Positions 10,970 to 22,519 of a DNA stretch of 64,000 nt are shown one piece after another (the first letter of the stretch is position 1; each line of letters opens with the position of its first letter). Origin of the DNA: Astragalus membranaceus (lineage: Eukaryota; Streptophyta; Magnoliopsida; Fabales; Fabaceae). The stretch covers positions 158,932,666 through 158,996,665 of the forward strand of contig CM076854.1 of the NCBI GenBank assembly GCA_039519185.1, read 5' to 3'. The notes under the pieces are model-generated. The model was given only the letters and a program-made list of their open reading frames with translations, searched no databases and was not told the origin of the DNA. Made by a program: the position numbers and the translations under genes.

Positions 10970-12289
10970 ATGACGACTGTGGCATCACTGAAAAAGGAGA
11001 TGGAAGAACGCCTTGCAGAGGTTCAAACTACATTCCATCAGAAACTGGACGCACTCAACACACAGTTGCAGCACCTTGGTTCAGAAAACACTTCCATCAC
11101 CACGCAATTGCAACACTTGGGCGCGGAAAACACTGCTCTCAACAAGAAACTGGACTCACAGTTTCTCTTCCTCTCCACACAGTTTCAAGATCTCATCCAA
11201 ACACTCAAACAGCCCTCTGAAATTCCAACACCAGAAAGTTCAGATGCTGCTAACAACAAAGAACAGCCCAAGAAAGATCAAGAAACACCCAAGACCGATC
11301 CTACAATCAACCAGAAGCATAATTCTATTCCTACGATCATTGATGTCACTGGAGAAACACCCCCAGCCATCACTAGAGCTTGGACCAAGAAGGTGGAGCT
11401 GCCTACCTTCGAGGGGGACGACCCATTGGCTTGGTTAACTCGCGCAAGAAAGTTCTTTGAACTACAGGGCATTATGGCAGATTCTGAGAAACTCAAGCTC
11501 GCCCTGATATGCATGGAAGGGGACGCTGTTCATTGGTTCCAGTACTGGTCAGCTGATGTTCAAGATCCCTCCTGGGAAGTTTTCTCAGAGGCAATTATGG
11601 AACGCTTCGGTGATTGCGCACTCGGTTCCGTTCACGAACGCCTCGCCGCCATTAAACAACGCTCCACTGTCACAGAGTACATACGTGACTTTGAATTGCT
11701 GCTCGCACAAGCTCGAGGAACGCCGGAGCATATTATGCTTGGTTATTTCCTCAACGGGTTGCGCAAACCCATCAGAGACATGGTTCGTCTCTTGGGGCCC
11801 AAGAAAGTGGTGCAGGCATTATCCTTGGCTCGTCACGTGGAAGAAGCACACCGGGATCCTCGCAACGACCCACCGTCATCAAACAACTACAAAGAATCGC
11901 GTTCTCGTGGCTCGGGAGTTGTCACCAGTATCGGGTCACGCGATGACCCAAACGGGTCACGACGCCTACTTCATGACTCACCGGCGAATTCAACAGCCAC
12001 CTCTACCAATTCTATTGCCTCTTCAAATACGAGCAACACCAGCAAGCCTACGTCGCCCACTCCGCCGCGTAAACCAGGTATTCAATTTCTCTCAAAAACA
12101 GAGCAAGCCAGACGGTGGAAAGAACGGCTCTGTTTCTCCTGTGCAGCACCTTTCACACCTGGCCATCGTTGCCCAGAAGGTAATTTGCGCGTCATGGTGT
12201 TGGCAGACAATGAAGATATTACTGGGGATGGAGAGATCGTGGTGTTAGAGGAAGAACACAGTGATGAAGAACACTACACCCAGACTTGA
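10970..12289 (+). CDS. Gag polyprotein of a non-autonomous Ty3/Gypsy-like element
   Basis: This is a 439-codon intact frame beginning just downstream of the 5' LTR. Residues 1 to about 75 carry heptad-like repeats (QLQHLGSENTSI, QLQHLGAENTAL) suggesting a coiled coil. Residues about 135-300 form a retrotransposon gag domain (LPTFEGDDPLAWLTRARKFF, then GDAVHWFQYW and YFLNGLRKPIRDMVR). A Ser/Thr/Pro-rich linker follows. Near residues 385-405 there is a Cys/His cluster (CFSCAAPFTPGHRCPEG) like the zinc knuckle of Gypsy gag. The tail is acidic. Gag normally assembles the particle and packages the RNA. Keeping an open frame without pol suggests the protein still matters, or that the insertion is simply very recent. 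Confidence 0.9.
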   Translation: MTTVASLKKEMEERLAEVQTTFHQKLDALNTQLQHLGSENTSITTQLQHLGAENTALNKKLDSQFLFLSTQFQDLIQTLKQPSEIPTPESSDAANNKEQPKKDQETPKTDPTINQKHNSIPTIIDVTGETPPAITRAWTKKVELPTFEGDDPLAWLTRARKFFELQGIMADSEKLKLALICMEGDAVHWFQYWSADVQDPSWEVFSEAIMERFGDCALGSVHERLAAIKQRSTVTEYIRDFELLLAQARGTPEHIMLGYFLNGLRKPIRDMVRLLGPKKVVQALSLARHVEEAHRDPRNDPPSSNNYKESRSRGSGVVTSIGSRDDPNGSRRLLHDSPANSTATSTNSIASSNTSNTSKPTSPTPPRKPGIQFLSKTEQARRWKERLCFSCAAPFTPGHRCPEGNLRVMVLADNEDITGDGEIVVLEEEHSDEEHYTQT

Positions 12290-12319
12290 GGACAAGTCTG
12301 ATTTTTAAGGGGGTGGTAT

Positions 12320-12741
12320 TGTTAGGCCCCTCCTGATCCATATAGCTGCTGTTTCTGTTTAGTCTGTTCTGTTTTGTTGCTGTTCTGTTATTCTGTTTAT
12401 TCTGTTTTGTTCTGTTTTATGTCAGTAACTAACCGTTAGTGCATTAGCTGTCAGTTAGTTATTTTAATAGATAGAGGTAGTTAGTTAGTTATCCTATCCT
12501 ATGCTCTATTCCTCTATTATATATAGAGGAATCATGATAAGGGATAGGGGGCAGTTTTCAGTTTGTAGTTGAGACTTGGATAGATTCCAAGAGGCGCATA
12601 GATTGCGTTCGTGTAACTCCTTTGATAAGCCTTGTGGTTTCTATCAATAATACTCTATCTTCCTCCTCCCTCTCCTCTCTTTCCTAATTTCCAAGGCTTT
12701 CATGGTATAATTCCGGTGAACGTCAGATTTGATATCTAACA
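12320..12741 (+). repeat. 3' LTR of the gag-only element
   Basis: Same length and, as far as I can see, same sequence as 10523-10944. It directly follows the purine tract and is followed by the ATCTC target duplication. Confidence 0.9.
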
Positions 12742-12954
12742 ATCTCTTTGTTATACCTGGGGGCCATAGATGTATCTCAGATTTTAAGAACCAGCTTGCA
12801 TTTAGGACAATGTAACTGTTTATCTAATAAATTTACCATCATATCTTTATTGTATCTTTGAACATTTTAGAATATATTACATGATCTATAGGGTGTATAA
12901 GTTTCAAGGTTTGTGAAGTTTTTCCTAGGAAAGTGAACTCAGAATGTTTGCTAC

Positions 12955-13110
12955 AAACTTATAAAAAAATTCCTAAGCATTATTGGGAGTTTCACATCAG
13001 ATGTGATATGGCGTGAAAAATGTTTACAACTGAGAAGCCTTACAAACAAGTTTTGTAAAGTAAAGTTAAAGCCAATCCAAATTCTAATATGGTATCAAAG
13101 CTAATTCAAG
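12955..13110 (+). repeat. Copia LTR end with Met-tRNA primer-binding site (relic)
   Basis: The phrase TTCTAATA is followed by TGGTATCAAAGC, a Copia-type initiator Met PBS with one change. The partner LTR is not visible. Confidence 0.4.
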
Positions 13111-14019
13111 ATCCGTTGGACTACCCGCTATTGGGCCACTTAGATCATGCTATAGATGTCTGGTCCTGGGCATGAGGGGTTGTGTTGAAAGAACTGTAGT
13201 GGATTTCTATTTCTAGCATGCCGCTATACACAAAAGCCTTTGGGTTAGAAACATGGACAAGGCAGAAGCCCTGTTAAATCGTCTACTGCACTGAAATTAC
13301 AATTTCTAATTAGAAGAATGCGCCGAGAAGGATCAAACTATTAACCACTTAATCTTGGGGACATTAATACCATGACAAAGGCCAACTCCACCAAAAGCTT
13401 GAGCTGTTGGGTGGAAGCACGAGTGGTTTTTTATGTGTAAACAGTAAACCATTGTATTTGTATGAGCCTTCAGAAAGCCAAATGAAGCAGAACAGAATAA
13501 TTGCTAAGGCATAACTATCACATTGAGCATATTTAAAGCAATAGTTACAGGCTTACAACTTTCAATAGCTACTAATATCTTCTTACGGCAAATAATCTTG
13601 CTATCGTACATAAACCAGCAGAAATTTTTTTAGTTTGAATTTTAAATGTTAATAAATTTCATTGTTCCGTTCCTATTGAGGAATTTTATATTGCATCTAT
13701 GGCAAATAAAGGGATTAAGCAGCGGACTGCATTCCTATTTTTCCTTCAGGGGTGTTTCCATCTTTGTTTCATTTTTTTAGTCAATAGTCAATTTAGTCTT
13801 CCTAAGATTGTTGAAGTTAATCAAGTCCTCCAAGGATTAAAATAGACATCAATATAGACCTATTGTCAATTTGTCATGGGTCCTCCTCCGTCATCAAAGA
13901 TCTCAATTCTCAAACAAATACAGATTCTAGGTCATACAGTACTTTGATCTAATTCCATATTAGATTACTTTTTAATGAACATATATATAAACTTTAAAGT
14001 CCAATTAAGAATTACATAC
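13111..14019. other. Intron-like AT-rich DNA of the branching-enzyme fragment
   Basis: No protein, RNA or element ends are recognised here, apart from low-grade retroelement-like phrases near 13120-13200. Confidence 0.45.
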
Positions 14020-14296
14020 CCGAGTGATTGCATCTGCATTCGGATTCCAACTGTTGAAATGTCCAACTATTGCCGCTGACCGAAGAAGCAACCAAAACTA
14101 TCCACAATGGTCGCAGAGGAAATAAAATCCAGTTATACCGAAATTGATTACGTAAATTGTCTTACATAAATTGTCTTCCACGCTGTCTCGAGGTTTAAGC
14201 CAAAGTGGGAGATTTGGAGGGAGATAATATAATACTTATTTGGCCTTAAATACCCTTTTATGAACTTATATATCTTAAAAGGATATAAAATGTAAT

Positions 14297-16000
14297 TGCT
14301 TAAATAGTCGTTACCCCCTTCAAATATTTTCATTATTCAGTTACTCCCCTGCAAAACAAAACATTTAAAATAAACTTTGCAAAATCTAATTTGATCCAGT
14401 TACACCCCTCTATTAGTTTTTTTGCTAACAGCGTTAAGTTTGCTGGCGTGGATGTCTAATTGATTGCTGATCTGTTTTCACCTATGACACGTGTGCGTTG
14501 CCCCCCTCTGATTTGTCACTTCATCATCTTCCCTCTTGTCACTTCATCATCTCCCTCAGCTCACTGCATCATCTCACTTTCTCACTGCATGGTCTCACAT
14601 CTCCCCTTCCCCCAGCTCAGTTCACTCGCATCATTTCCCTTAGCTCACTACATCATCTCACTTTGTCACTGTATCATCTCATCATCTGCCCTTCCCTCAG
14701 CTCAGCTCATCTCACTCGCATCGTTCGCGTAGATCTAGGGTTTCTGTTTAAGCTAGAAGAAGGAAGCTCACGCACGCGAAGAGTAGCATTGCAGAGCTCA
14801 TTGCAGTGGACGTGTACTAAGTGCTCTTTTTATCGCAATAAACAGGTTTGAATAATCCCTCACTACCTTTTTTTAGTTTCTGCCTTTAATGTACGATTGT
14901 GGGTGGGGGACCACGATGTAGAAACCATTGATTTTTGTGTTAGGGGTGGAGTGAAATTCCAATTTAGGCCAACCAGTTTGCATGAAATATCCTTTATAGC
15001 CCTGATTCTGATTTGTGCTACTTTATTTCCTTATATAGGGATGTCTATCACTGTCGTGTTCCACCATGGGGGGAAGTTTGTCAAAAATTGTATACTAGAG
15101 TATGAAGGGGGAGGAAGTGAGACAGCTGTGAAAGAGCATGATGTGGATAAATGGAGCTATTTTGAAGCTGTTGGTATTGTCAAGGAGTTGGGGTTTGAGG
15201 CTGGTAGTTATAGTCTTTGGTGGTAGAAAGAGGAATAAGTGTTGTTCAACAGATTTTTGTGTGATGAGGATGCATCAAAAATAGGTTATCATGCACTGAA
15301 GTTCAAAGTTGAGGCTCATATCTACATTGAGCACATTGAGCAACCTGGTTCTTCAACTAAAGCCACAAAAGAAGAAATTGAAATTGGTAATGGGAAAGAA
15401 AGTGATAGTGATGATGAGCTTAAGGGAATTCATATGGATGATAGTGAGGAAGAAATAACATATGGCAAAGATGATGGGTTTGGAGATGAAGAATAGGCTT
15501 CTAGAATTGATGGACCACCTATTTCTGATACACCACCTACAGTTCATGAACCACCTCTTTCTGATACACCACCTAGACATCTTGGACCACCTATTTTATC
15601 ACCTACTGGATCAAGAATAGTGATTAATGGTACTCCTTATAGAGTGAAATCTAGGGCAAAGAGACCACCAAGAAAAAGCAATGTTGCAAGTTCTAGTGCC
15701 CCAGCTGAGGAGGTGGGTCAAGTAAGTGATGGTTACATGACTGAGGAGTTGAATAGTAGTGATGAAGAATGTCATTGTCCTAAATATGAGAGGTTTCGGG
15801 TTCAAGAGCTTAACAAAGATTACAAGTTTAAAATTGGTTTAGAATTTAGTAGTCTGACAGAGTTTAGAGAGACTATTAGGGAGTGGTCAATATTAAATGG
15901 GAGAGAGATAGAGTTTGTGAAAAACGAGAGCTACAGAGTTAGGGTCCTTTATAGGAAGAAATGTGGCTTTAAAGCACTTTGTAAGTAAAGTGGGTTATAA
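14297..16000 (+). mobile_element. Mutator-like element, left part
   Basis: The left end (TTAAATAGTCGTTACCCCCT onward) matches the inverted ends of the MULE at 26963-31621 over more than 100 bp, including CAGTTAC-CCC, CATTTAAAA-AAAC and TTTGCAAAAT blocks. Internally it carries the N-terminal third of a MuDR-family transposase. No right end is found, so it is truncated near 16000. Confidence 0.72.
15041..15988 (+). pseudogene. MULE transposase N-terminus (MuDR family), with in-frame stops
   Basis: One reading frame runs the whole length from ATG 15041 but contains stops at 15224 (TAG), 15236 (TAA) and 15494 (TAG). No frameshift is needed. Residues 1-60 (SITVVFHHGGKFVK..., YFEAVGIVKELGF) resemble the PB1-like N-terminal domain of plant MULE transposases. 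The middle is acidic (DSDDELKGIHMDDSEEE). It is followed by Pro-rich repeats (PPISDTPP, PPLSDTPP) and then FRETIREWSILNGREIEFVK with KKCGFKALCK, the plant MuDR domain preceding the catalytic region. The DDE catalytic core and SWIM zinc finger are missing. Confidence 0.78.
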
Positions 16001-16499
16001 GCAAACCCCTTCCAAATGATGAATACACAATGTCAAGTAGATCACTCGTGGCGTTTGTCATGTTGTGTAATGTCAATGAATCTATATCTATATGTAAAAA
16101 AAATCCAGTCGAGCCTCAACAATTTTTCTCATGTATTTTATCTATTATAGTATTTATTTAAAATTTACACATAAAGAAGGCTTTAATTCTAATGAAAGCA
16201 CGTAATTGCCACTAACTTATTAAATGATGCTCTTAGTGAAATATTATTTAACCATTTTTATATTGATATGAAAATGATACTTTTCTAATAGAAATATAGA
16301 AATTTTTTCTACACAATTGATAAGAACAATTACCAACATATCTACTTATAATATGATATAATGTATTGTAATATAATATAAAATATTATATTACAATAGA
16401 ATATAATATAATATGTAAAAAATTCTATATTTTAATATATTATGCCTATGATTTCTTTAACTTATATTTCATAAGTATAAATATATAATTTATAGTTAT
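16001..16499. other. Very AT-rich spacer
   Basis: The stretch 16320-16440 is almost pure A/T with TATAATATA repeats. No gene is seen. Confidence 0.6.
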
Positions 16500-16925
16500 T
16501 ACAAAAATTATAATGACGGCTTCAATATTAGCATCCTCATTTCGGAACACAACACCATTATTAGATAACCAAATACTCCAACACACTATTAGCCAAATTA
16601 AGTATTTAGTCATTTTCGCCTTCCTTCCTTTGCACAACTTCCTGAACCAACGAACATGATCCTTAACAGATAAGGAACCAACAAGCTGAACCCCAACCAC
16701 GAACACACACGGGACCAAACTTGAGAAGCGAATGAGCCCTCGATGAAAACATGTTGAATATCCTCGGTTTGCAGCAAGCAGAACGGGCAAACAACAGGTG
16801 CTGCGTTTGCGATAACCTGTCATTGTAGAAGAAGGGCACCAGTTAGCAGCGAATTCTTCAACAAACACCACTGGAAAATAGTCACTTTCGACGGTGTAAC
16901 AGACTTCCAAAACCCGTCCAGCAGC
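16500..16925 (-). pseudogene. LINE remnant: zf-RVT region
   Basis: Minus-strand peptides in shifting frames give a phrase like FWKSVTPSKVTIFQW, then CPFCLLQTEDIQHVF-like and LIWLIVCWSIWLSNNGVVFRN. These fit the zinc-binding region that follows reverse transcriptase in plant LINE elements (C..C then H). One frame of 154 codons is open, but the family motifs jump frame within it, so it is decayed. No poly(A) tail or RT core is left. Confidence 0.6.
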
Positions 16926-18139
16926 TTGTACTTAGTACTTGAAGAGATTTTTATGGTTGTAACCTAAAAAGGAGATTTTTATGGTGCTCAACTTCTTATA
17001 TTTTTTGTTTCCTCGAAAAAAACTTATATTTTTTGTCAAAAAAAATCTTATATTTCATTCATTCAACTTCAAGTATTTCATTTAAATTGGTTTGCTAAAC
17101 AATTAATATGTCATAATTATTAAAAAATTGTGAACCAATGATTTTTCCATTAATATTGTCTTGTCACTTCCAGTTCTCCACATAATTATTTCCTTCATCG
17201 TCCCCATAACAGTTTTTCTTTTTGTAATTCACTTGCTATTCCTCATCATATATAAATAGTTGTTCCAAAGACAAACCAAACCAAAGTGTAGGTGATATGA
17301 GTTCTGGAGGCTCACTATGGTCAAAACAGGCTTCACGGCTCTTTAAACACTTATAAAAGTACTTACGGCCAACGGGCAGAGGATTATGAGAGGGAGGGAG
17401 CCGTGGTACCCCAGATTTTTTTTTTTACTATACTACCGGTTCTTATTCTTAGGAACCAGTAGTGTTGATGAAACTACTAATCAGCCTTTCTTTCTTTAAT
17501 TTTTAGAGGATACATCGCACTGAGAATAGCAATCAAAAATCAGAATAGACGAATAGCTCCACGGCTCTGCTACTTCTCTACTCCTCCATGCGTCTGCATC
17601 GCAGAGCAACCACTGTCACCGTTCTTGCACAGCCAGTCCACTGCATCAAAGATCTTGTCGTCGCCGTCTTGACTGATATTTGATCCTCCTAAGCGAAGGT
17701 CAAATTTCAGGTATGTAGCCAATTTCCCTTTTTCTCTTTGTAGCCTTTGCCATGTGTCCTCGATGTTTATTTTTCCCTCTGTTTTGGTGATGCATCTTTT
17801 TAGCTTTTTCTGTGTGAGAGAGTCGATTCCAACTTCAATTGATTAAAAAAAAATGTGGTCTAACATTGAAAGTCTTGATACCCACGTGCATTCATTGAAA
17901 GTCTTGGACAATATGTGGTCCAACAAGTCTGATGCACAGCATAACACTTTTCATTCATTGAAAAATTGATTTAGCAAGGAAGATAATCAAGACAGGACTC
18001 CGTAATAAGGTCAATGATGAATTTCTTGCTTATAGTATGACCGTTATATTAAAAAATTGTTGTGTTGATGCTATTTTCAATATTTGATAGAATTATATTT
18101 TGATTTTATGAATTTCAATTATAATATTTTTGTTAGTAG
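16926..18139. other. Spacer without a recognised gene
   Basis: A short hairpin ACTACCGGTTC...GGAACCAGTAGT lies at about 17432-17464. A run from about 17520 to 17710 looks like UTR or exon DNA followed by GTATGT, but no protein could be recognised. Confidence 0.45.
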
Positions 18140-18282
18140 TTACGGCACCCCCCAATATTTTGGGCAAGCTCCGTCATTGCTTACAGATCACTCATCAAAG
18201 ATATCCTCACATCGGCAGCGGGAGTTGAACACACGCCATTGTGGAGAATGAGCGAACTCTTTACCAAATGAGCCAACCTTCA
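18140..18282 (-). repeat. SINE-like element
   Basis: On the minus strand a tRNA-like head is seen: box A-like TTGGCTCATTTGGTAAAG and box B-like GTGTTCAACTCCC about 40 bp later. Such heads are typical of plant SINEs. The region cannot fold as a complete tRNA. Confidence 0.5.
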
Positions 18283-18494
18283 TTGGCTTCTACCTCTTCT
18301 TTTAAGTTGCTTCTTATTGGCCACAACATAAACAAAGTAGTTCCTCCTTCTTGAAATACATGTGCCCATTTCCAATTTTATTTGTCTATTTTTTCTCCCT
18401 CGATTATTAGTATCTTTATTTATATTTCATCTTATGTATCTTTATTGCCTTTGTCAACACCTCTATTCATACATACCATATTATAAATGTGGTT

Positions 18495-18724
18495 TGTTGA
18501 TTCTCAGATCAGAGAGAGAGTAGAGAAGATGATGTAAAAGAAGAAATTCCATTAGGAAAACTAAACTTTAATATCTGTACAAAATGAATATATATGAGAG
18601 CTCATTGAGCTAACAACTATCTAACTGACTAACAACCAGATTTACAATCTAACTAACTATACAACTAGAGTTAGTAATTAAGTTAACTAGAGTTAATTGC
18701 TATTAGTATTTACAATAGGTAATA
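18495..18724 (-). repeat. 3' LTR of Copia element 1
   Basis: Near-identical partner of 24788-25015. On the minus strand it directly follows the purine tract TTGTGGGGGGA. Confidence 0.92.
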
Positions 18725-21700
18725 TCCCCCCACAAGCTGGACCATGGATGTTAATGAGGCCAAGCTTGGACACCATAGAGTTGAAAGCTGGAGATGATAG
18801 AGGCTTGGTGAGAACGTCTGCTAACTGAGAGGCTGAGGGCACAGGTAACAGATGGATGAGACCATTGGTGATCTTCTCACGAACAACGTGGCAATCAATC
18901 TCTATGTGCTTCGTGCGTTTATGAAAAATGGGGTTATGAGCTAGGTATATATCACTCTTGTTGTCACAATAAACAGAAATGGGACAATCAAATTTGATGT
19001 GCAGGTCAGTAAACAAGTACTTTAGCCACTGCAGTTCACATGTCAGACTGGCTAAGGCACGGTATTCAGCTTCTGAACTGGACCTAGACACGGTGGATTG
19101 CTTCTTTGACTTCCATGAGAGCAAAGAAGAGCCAAGAAAGACACAGTAACCGAAGACAGAACGTCTGGTGGCAGGGCATGTTGCCCAGTCACTGTCTGCA
19201 AAACCAGACAGCTTCAAAGGAGATTTAGCAGAGTAAAATAACCCCTTTGCTGGTGCAGATTTGATGTACCGGAGGACACGCAAGACAGCTTGGTGATGAA
19301 CTTGTAAAGGATGAGAAATGAATTGGCTGAGTTGTTGAGTGATGAAGGCCAAATCTGGCCGTGTAGTTGTTGGGTACAACAGCTTACCAATAAGTCTTCG
19401 GTATGCAGAAATATCTTCATGGGGTGGAGAATCAGTGTCGTGCAGTTTAAGGGAGTTATCATATGGAGTGAGACATGGTTTGGCAGCTAACATACCACTA
19501 TCTTCAAGGAGTTCCAAAGCATACTTTCGTTGGTTAAGGAAAATGCCCTGTTTGGTTCTTGCAACCTCCAAGCCAAGAAAGAACCGAAGAGTACCAAGAT
19601 CTTTGATTTTGAATTTTGAGTCAAGGAATTGTTTCACCATAGGGATTTCTGCAAAGTGAGTACCAGCTAGAACAATATCATCAACATATATTAATAAAGC
19701 AGTAAAATGAGAGCCATTCAATTTGGTGAATAAAGAATGATCAGCATTGGACTGAGAGTATCCAAGAGATATGAGAGCCGTAGACAACTTGGAGTACCAT
19801 TGCCCACTGGCCTGCTTGAGGCCGTAGAGGGATTTATTAAGTTTACAAACTTTGGTTGTTGATGAAGATGATCTGTGAGAGAAAGTCCTTGGGGTAGGTC
19901 CATATAAACTTCCTCATGAAGGTCTCCATGAAGGAAAACATTATTTACATCTAGCTGTTCCAAATACCAACCTTGGATAGCAGCCAAGGAGAGAAGTGTA
20001 CGGATGGTGGTTAATTTTGCAACTGGGGAGAAGGTGTCAAAGTAATCCACTCCTTCCATTTGAGTGTAACCTTTGGCAACCAAACGTGCCTTGTAACGCT
20101 CAATAGAGCCATTAGCATGATGCTTAATCTTGTATACCCATTTGCAACCTATGGGTTGTTTCCCTTGAGGCAAATCAACAATAGACCATGTGTTGGTCGA
20201 TGCAAGTGCAGCCAACTCAGATTGCATAGCAACATTCCAACAATCAAATTTACTAGCTTGGGCATAGGTTTTGGGTTCAGAAACAGAGGACACAAAAAGA
20301 CAAAAGTGTTTGTAGTGTGTATTGCAGTGTGTGTAAGATAAAACGGAGGATAAGGGATAGTTAGAATTACCTGAGGAGGATGCTGGCAGCTGTGAAGTGA
20401 GTAAATTGCAATGATATTCAGATAAGTAACTAGGTGGCTGTTTAGGTCGGGTAGATCTCCTAACAGGTATGCTAGTGAGAGTGGGGGAGAGGTTTGGTTC
20501 AGGTAACTGAGGAGGGAGTGTAGCAGGTGAAGGAGGTGGGTTTGTTATGGTCTGAGGTGGTGGAGAGGGTATGGTCTGAGGTGAAGGAGGTAGTGTATCA
20601 TAGGCTAAGTCAGAGGTATCAATAGTTACAGAGGGTGTAGTATTTGTGAGTTGGTGAGGAGAGGTAGGTTTGTGAAATGAAAAGGTGGATTCATGAAATA
20701 CCACATTTCTAGAGACAAAGAACTCATTTGTGTTGAGGTCATATAAGAGGAAACCTTTGGTGCCATCACGGTAGCCAAGAAAGACAGATTTCCTAGCTCT
20801 AGGTTCAAACTTGGTTCTATGGTTGTGAAGAGTAGATGAGAAGGCAAGACAACCAAAAACTCGTAAGTGTGTAAGGGAGGGAGGTTTGGAATGAAGGAGT
20901 TCATAACGACATTTGTTATTGAGGAGAGGGGTAGGTAATCTGTTTATGATGTGGACGGCTTGTTGAATAGCTAGGTGCCAGAAATTAGAGGGAATATGGG
21001 ATTGGAAGGAGAAAGCACGAGCCACATTGAGAATGTGTTGATGCTTCCTCTCAACAATCCCATTTTGTTGAGGGGTTTCTACACAAGATCTTTGATGTAA
21101 TATCCCTTTGGATAAAAAGAAATCGGTCATAAGGAACTCAGGGCCATTATCACTACGGATGCATTTAAGTTTCTTTTGAAATTGAGTCTCAATGAAGGCA
21201 ATGAAATTGGTTAGATGGGTTCGGGTTTCACCTTTGTTATGCATAAAGATGGTCCAAGTAAACCGGCTATTGTCATCAACTAAAGTGAGGAAATATTTGT
21301 GGCCAGATACAGAGGGGGTGGCAAAGGGACCCCAAATGTCAGCATGAATCATATCAAAGATGCAAGTAGAATGACTAGTACTATGAGAAAATGGTAGATT
21401 TCTTTGTTTAGCATAATGGCAAACATCACAAGGTTTAGTACAATTATTAAAGGCAATAAAAGGGAATTGTTGGGAGAGACATTTATGTATATGTGGAGAT
21501 AAGTGGCCCAATCTTGGATGCCAAACAGCGGCAGGGTCACTAGTATGTGAATCTAAATGTTGTGAAATGAATGCATTACAATATCCAGTGTTTGATGGAG
21601 GAACCTGGGAGGTGTCAAGCACATACAATTTACCCACTCTATTAGCTGTAAATCCAGTCCTCTTCGGGTGGAAGAGCTGCAAAATTTCACAATAATCATG

Positions 21701-22519
21701 ATGCAATTGAACATCATATAAGAGAGAGTCAAACAAGGTTGAAACTGATATAATGTTGACATGGAAGGAGGGAAAGTAATAGACATTGTGAAGAATTAAA
21801 GAACCAAATAGTAAAACAGTGCCTGCAATTGTAGTGGTGACTGTGGTGCCATTAGGCATTGTCATAGACTTAGGTGCAATGTGATATGTGGAAATGAATA
21901 AAGAGAAAAAAAATGTGATGTGATCGGTAGCTCCGGTGTCAACAATCCAGAGATAGACATTCTTACCAGATGTGGATGGGGAATTGGAAGTGTTTGAAGC
22001 TGAACTGGTGGCATAGATGGAGTTTACGGATGCTAGGGGAGTGGCTTGTGAATTTGATTGCTGAAGAAGTTGCAGAATCTGTTGATACTGCTCTTGAATC
22101 ATGTTGAGGGAAGCATTAGAAGGTGTGACAGTTGCAGGTGCAATAGTAGTGGACATAGCAGCATTAGCAGAGTCTTGAAGGGTGTTGTAGGAGATTGTAG
22201 ACGCATTACCACCAGATGTAGAAGTACCTTTCCGTTGGAAGAAACCAGGCGGATATCCGTGTTTGAGGAAGCAAGTATCGACGGTGTGGTTGGTGCGGCC
22301 ACAATGAGTGCAAAGACGGTTACCACAGCCACCATTAGAACCACCACGACCACGGCCTCTACCGGCATTAGGAGTGGTGCGAAACTGTGTTTGAGCAACC
22401 GCATTGACAGAGGACTGATTCTCAATTGTAGAATCAGAGCTATTCTCTTTATTGTGACCAAATTGGCGTTCCTGCTGCAGAACCATTGAAAAGGCATCAT
22501 CCAGAGACGGTAATGGAGA
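18693..22519 (-). pseudogene. Copia element 1 gag end and pol polyprotein
   Basis: Minus-strand order is zinc knuckle CTHCGRTNHTVDTC, aspartic protease WIVDTGATDHIT, GAG-pre-integrase WHPRLGHLS, integrase (CDVCHYAKQ, then HADIWGPF and RSDNGPEF), and reverse transcriptase with NTWSIVDLPQGKQPIGCKWV. At about 19,860 the frame shifts. It resumes in another frame with the catalytic YVDDIVLAG and RNase H motifs ADSDWA and SSSEAEYRA, and reads into the 3' LTR. The order (integrase before RT) identifies Copia. The single frameshift destroys RT although all domains remain recognisable. The first few codons at 22520-22531 belong to the nested hAT. Confidence 0.92.

Larger units (their letters stand above)
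10523..12741 (+). mobile_element. Gag-only LTR retrotransposon (TR-GAG type), intact and young
   Basis: Two 422-bp LTRs (10523-10944 and 12320-12741) start TGTTAGGCCCC and end GATATCTAACA. I could find no difference between them by eye. A perfect 5-bp target duplication ATCTC flanks the element (10518-10522 and 12742-12746). A purine tract AAGGGGGTGGTAT precedes the 3' LTR. The 1.4-kb interior encodes only a gag protein with no protease, reverse transcriptase or integrase, so it must be mobilised in trans. It sits inside an intron of the branching-enzyme fragment. Confidence 0.92.
8779..14100 (-). pseudogene. Starch branching enzyme (SBEII-like) gene fragment
   Basis: Four exon-like blocks read in order on the minus strand. 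They are 14020 to about 14100 (ends HFNSWNPNADAITR), 10195-10275 (NEFGVWEVFLPNNADGS...), 9580-9695 (MDTPSG, then KFSVRAPGEIPYNGIYYDPP in another frame) and 8779-8869 (HPQPKRPKSIRIYETHIGMSS). The blocks abut AG acceptors or GT donors. The peptides match the N-terminal carbohydrate-binding part and the start of the catalytic domain of 1,4-alpha-glucan branching enzyme, which makes alpha-1,6 branches in plastid starch. The gene is dead: one base is missing in the 9580-9695 exon after the GIRDS codons, and about 7 bp (TTCAAAG-type duplication) is inserted in the 8779-8869 exon. Upstream exons stop near the MULE at 14297, and downstream exons are absent. Confidence 0.82.

Noticed and set aside
11013..12248. 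Long overlapping frames on both strands inside the gag gene
   Set aside because: They are shadows of the 439-codon gag frame, which carries the family motifs.
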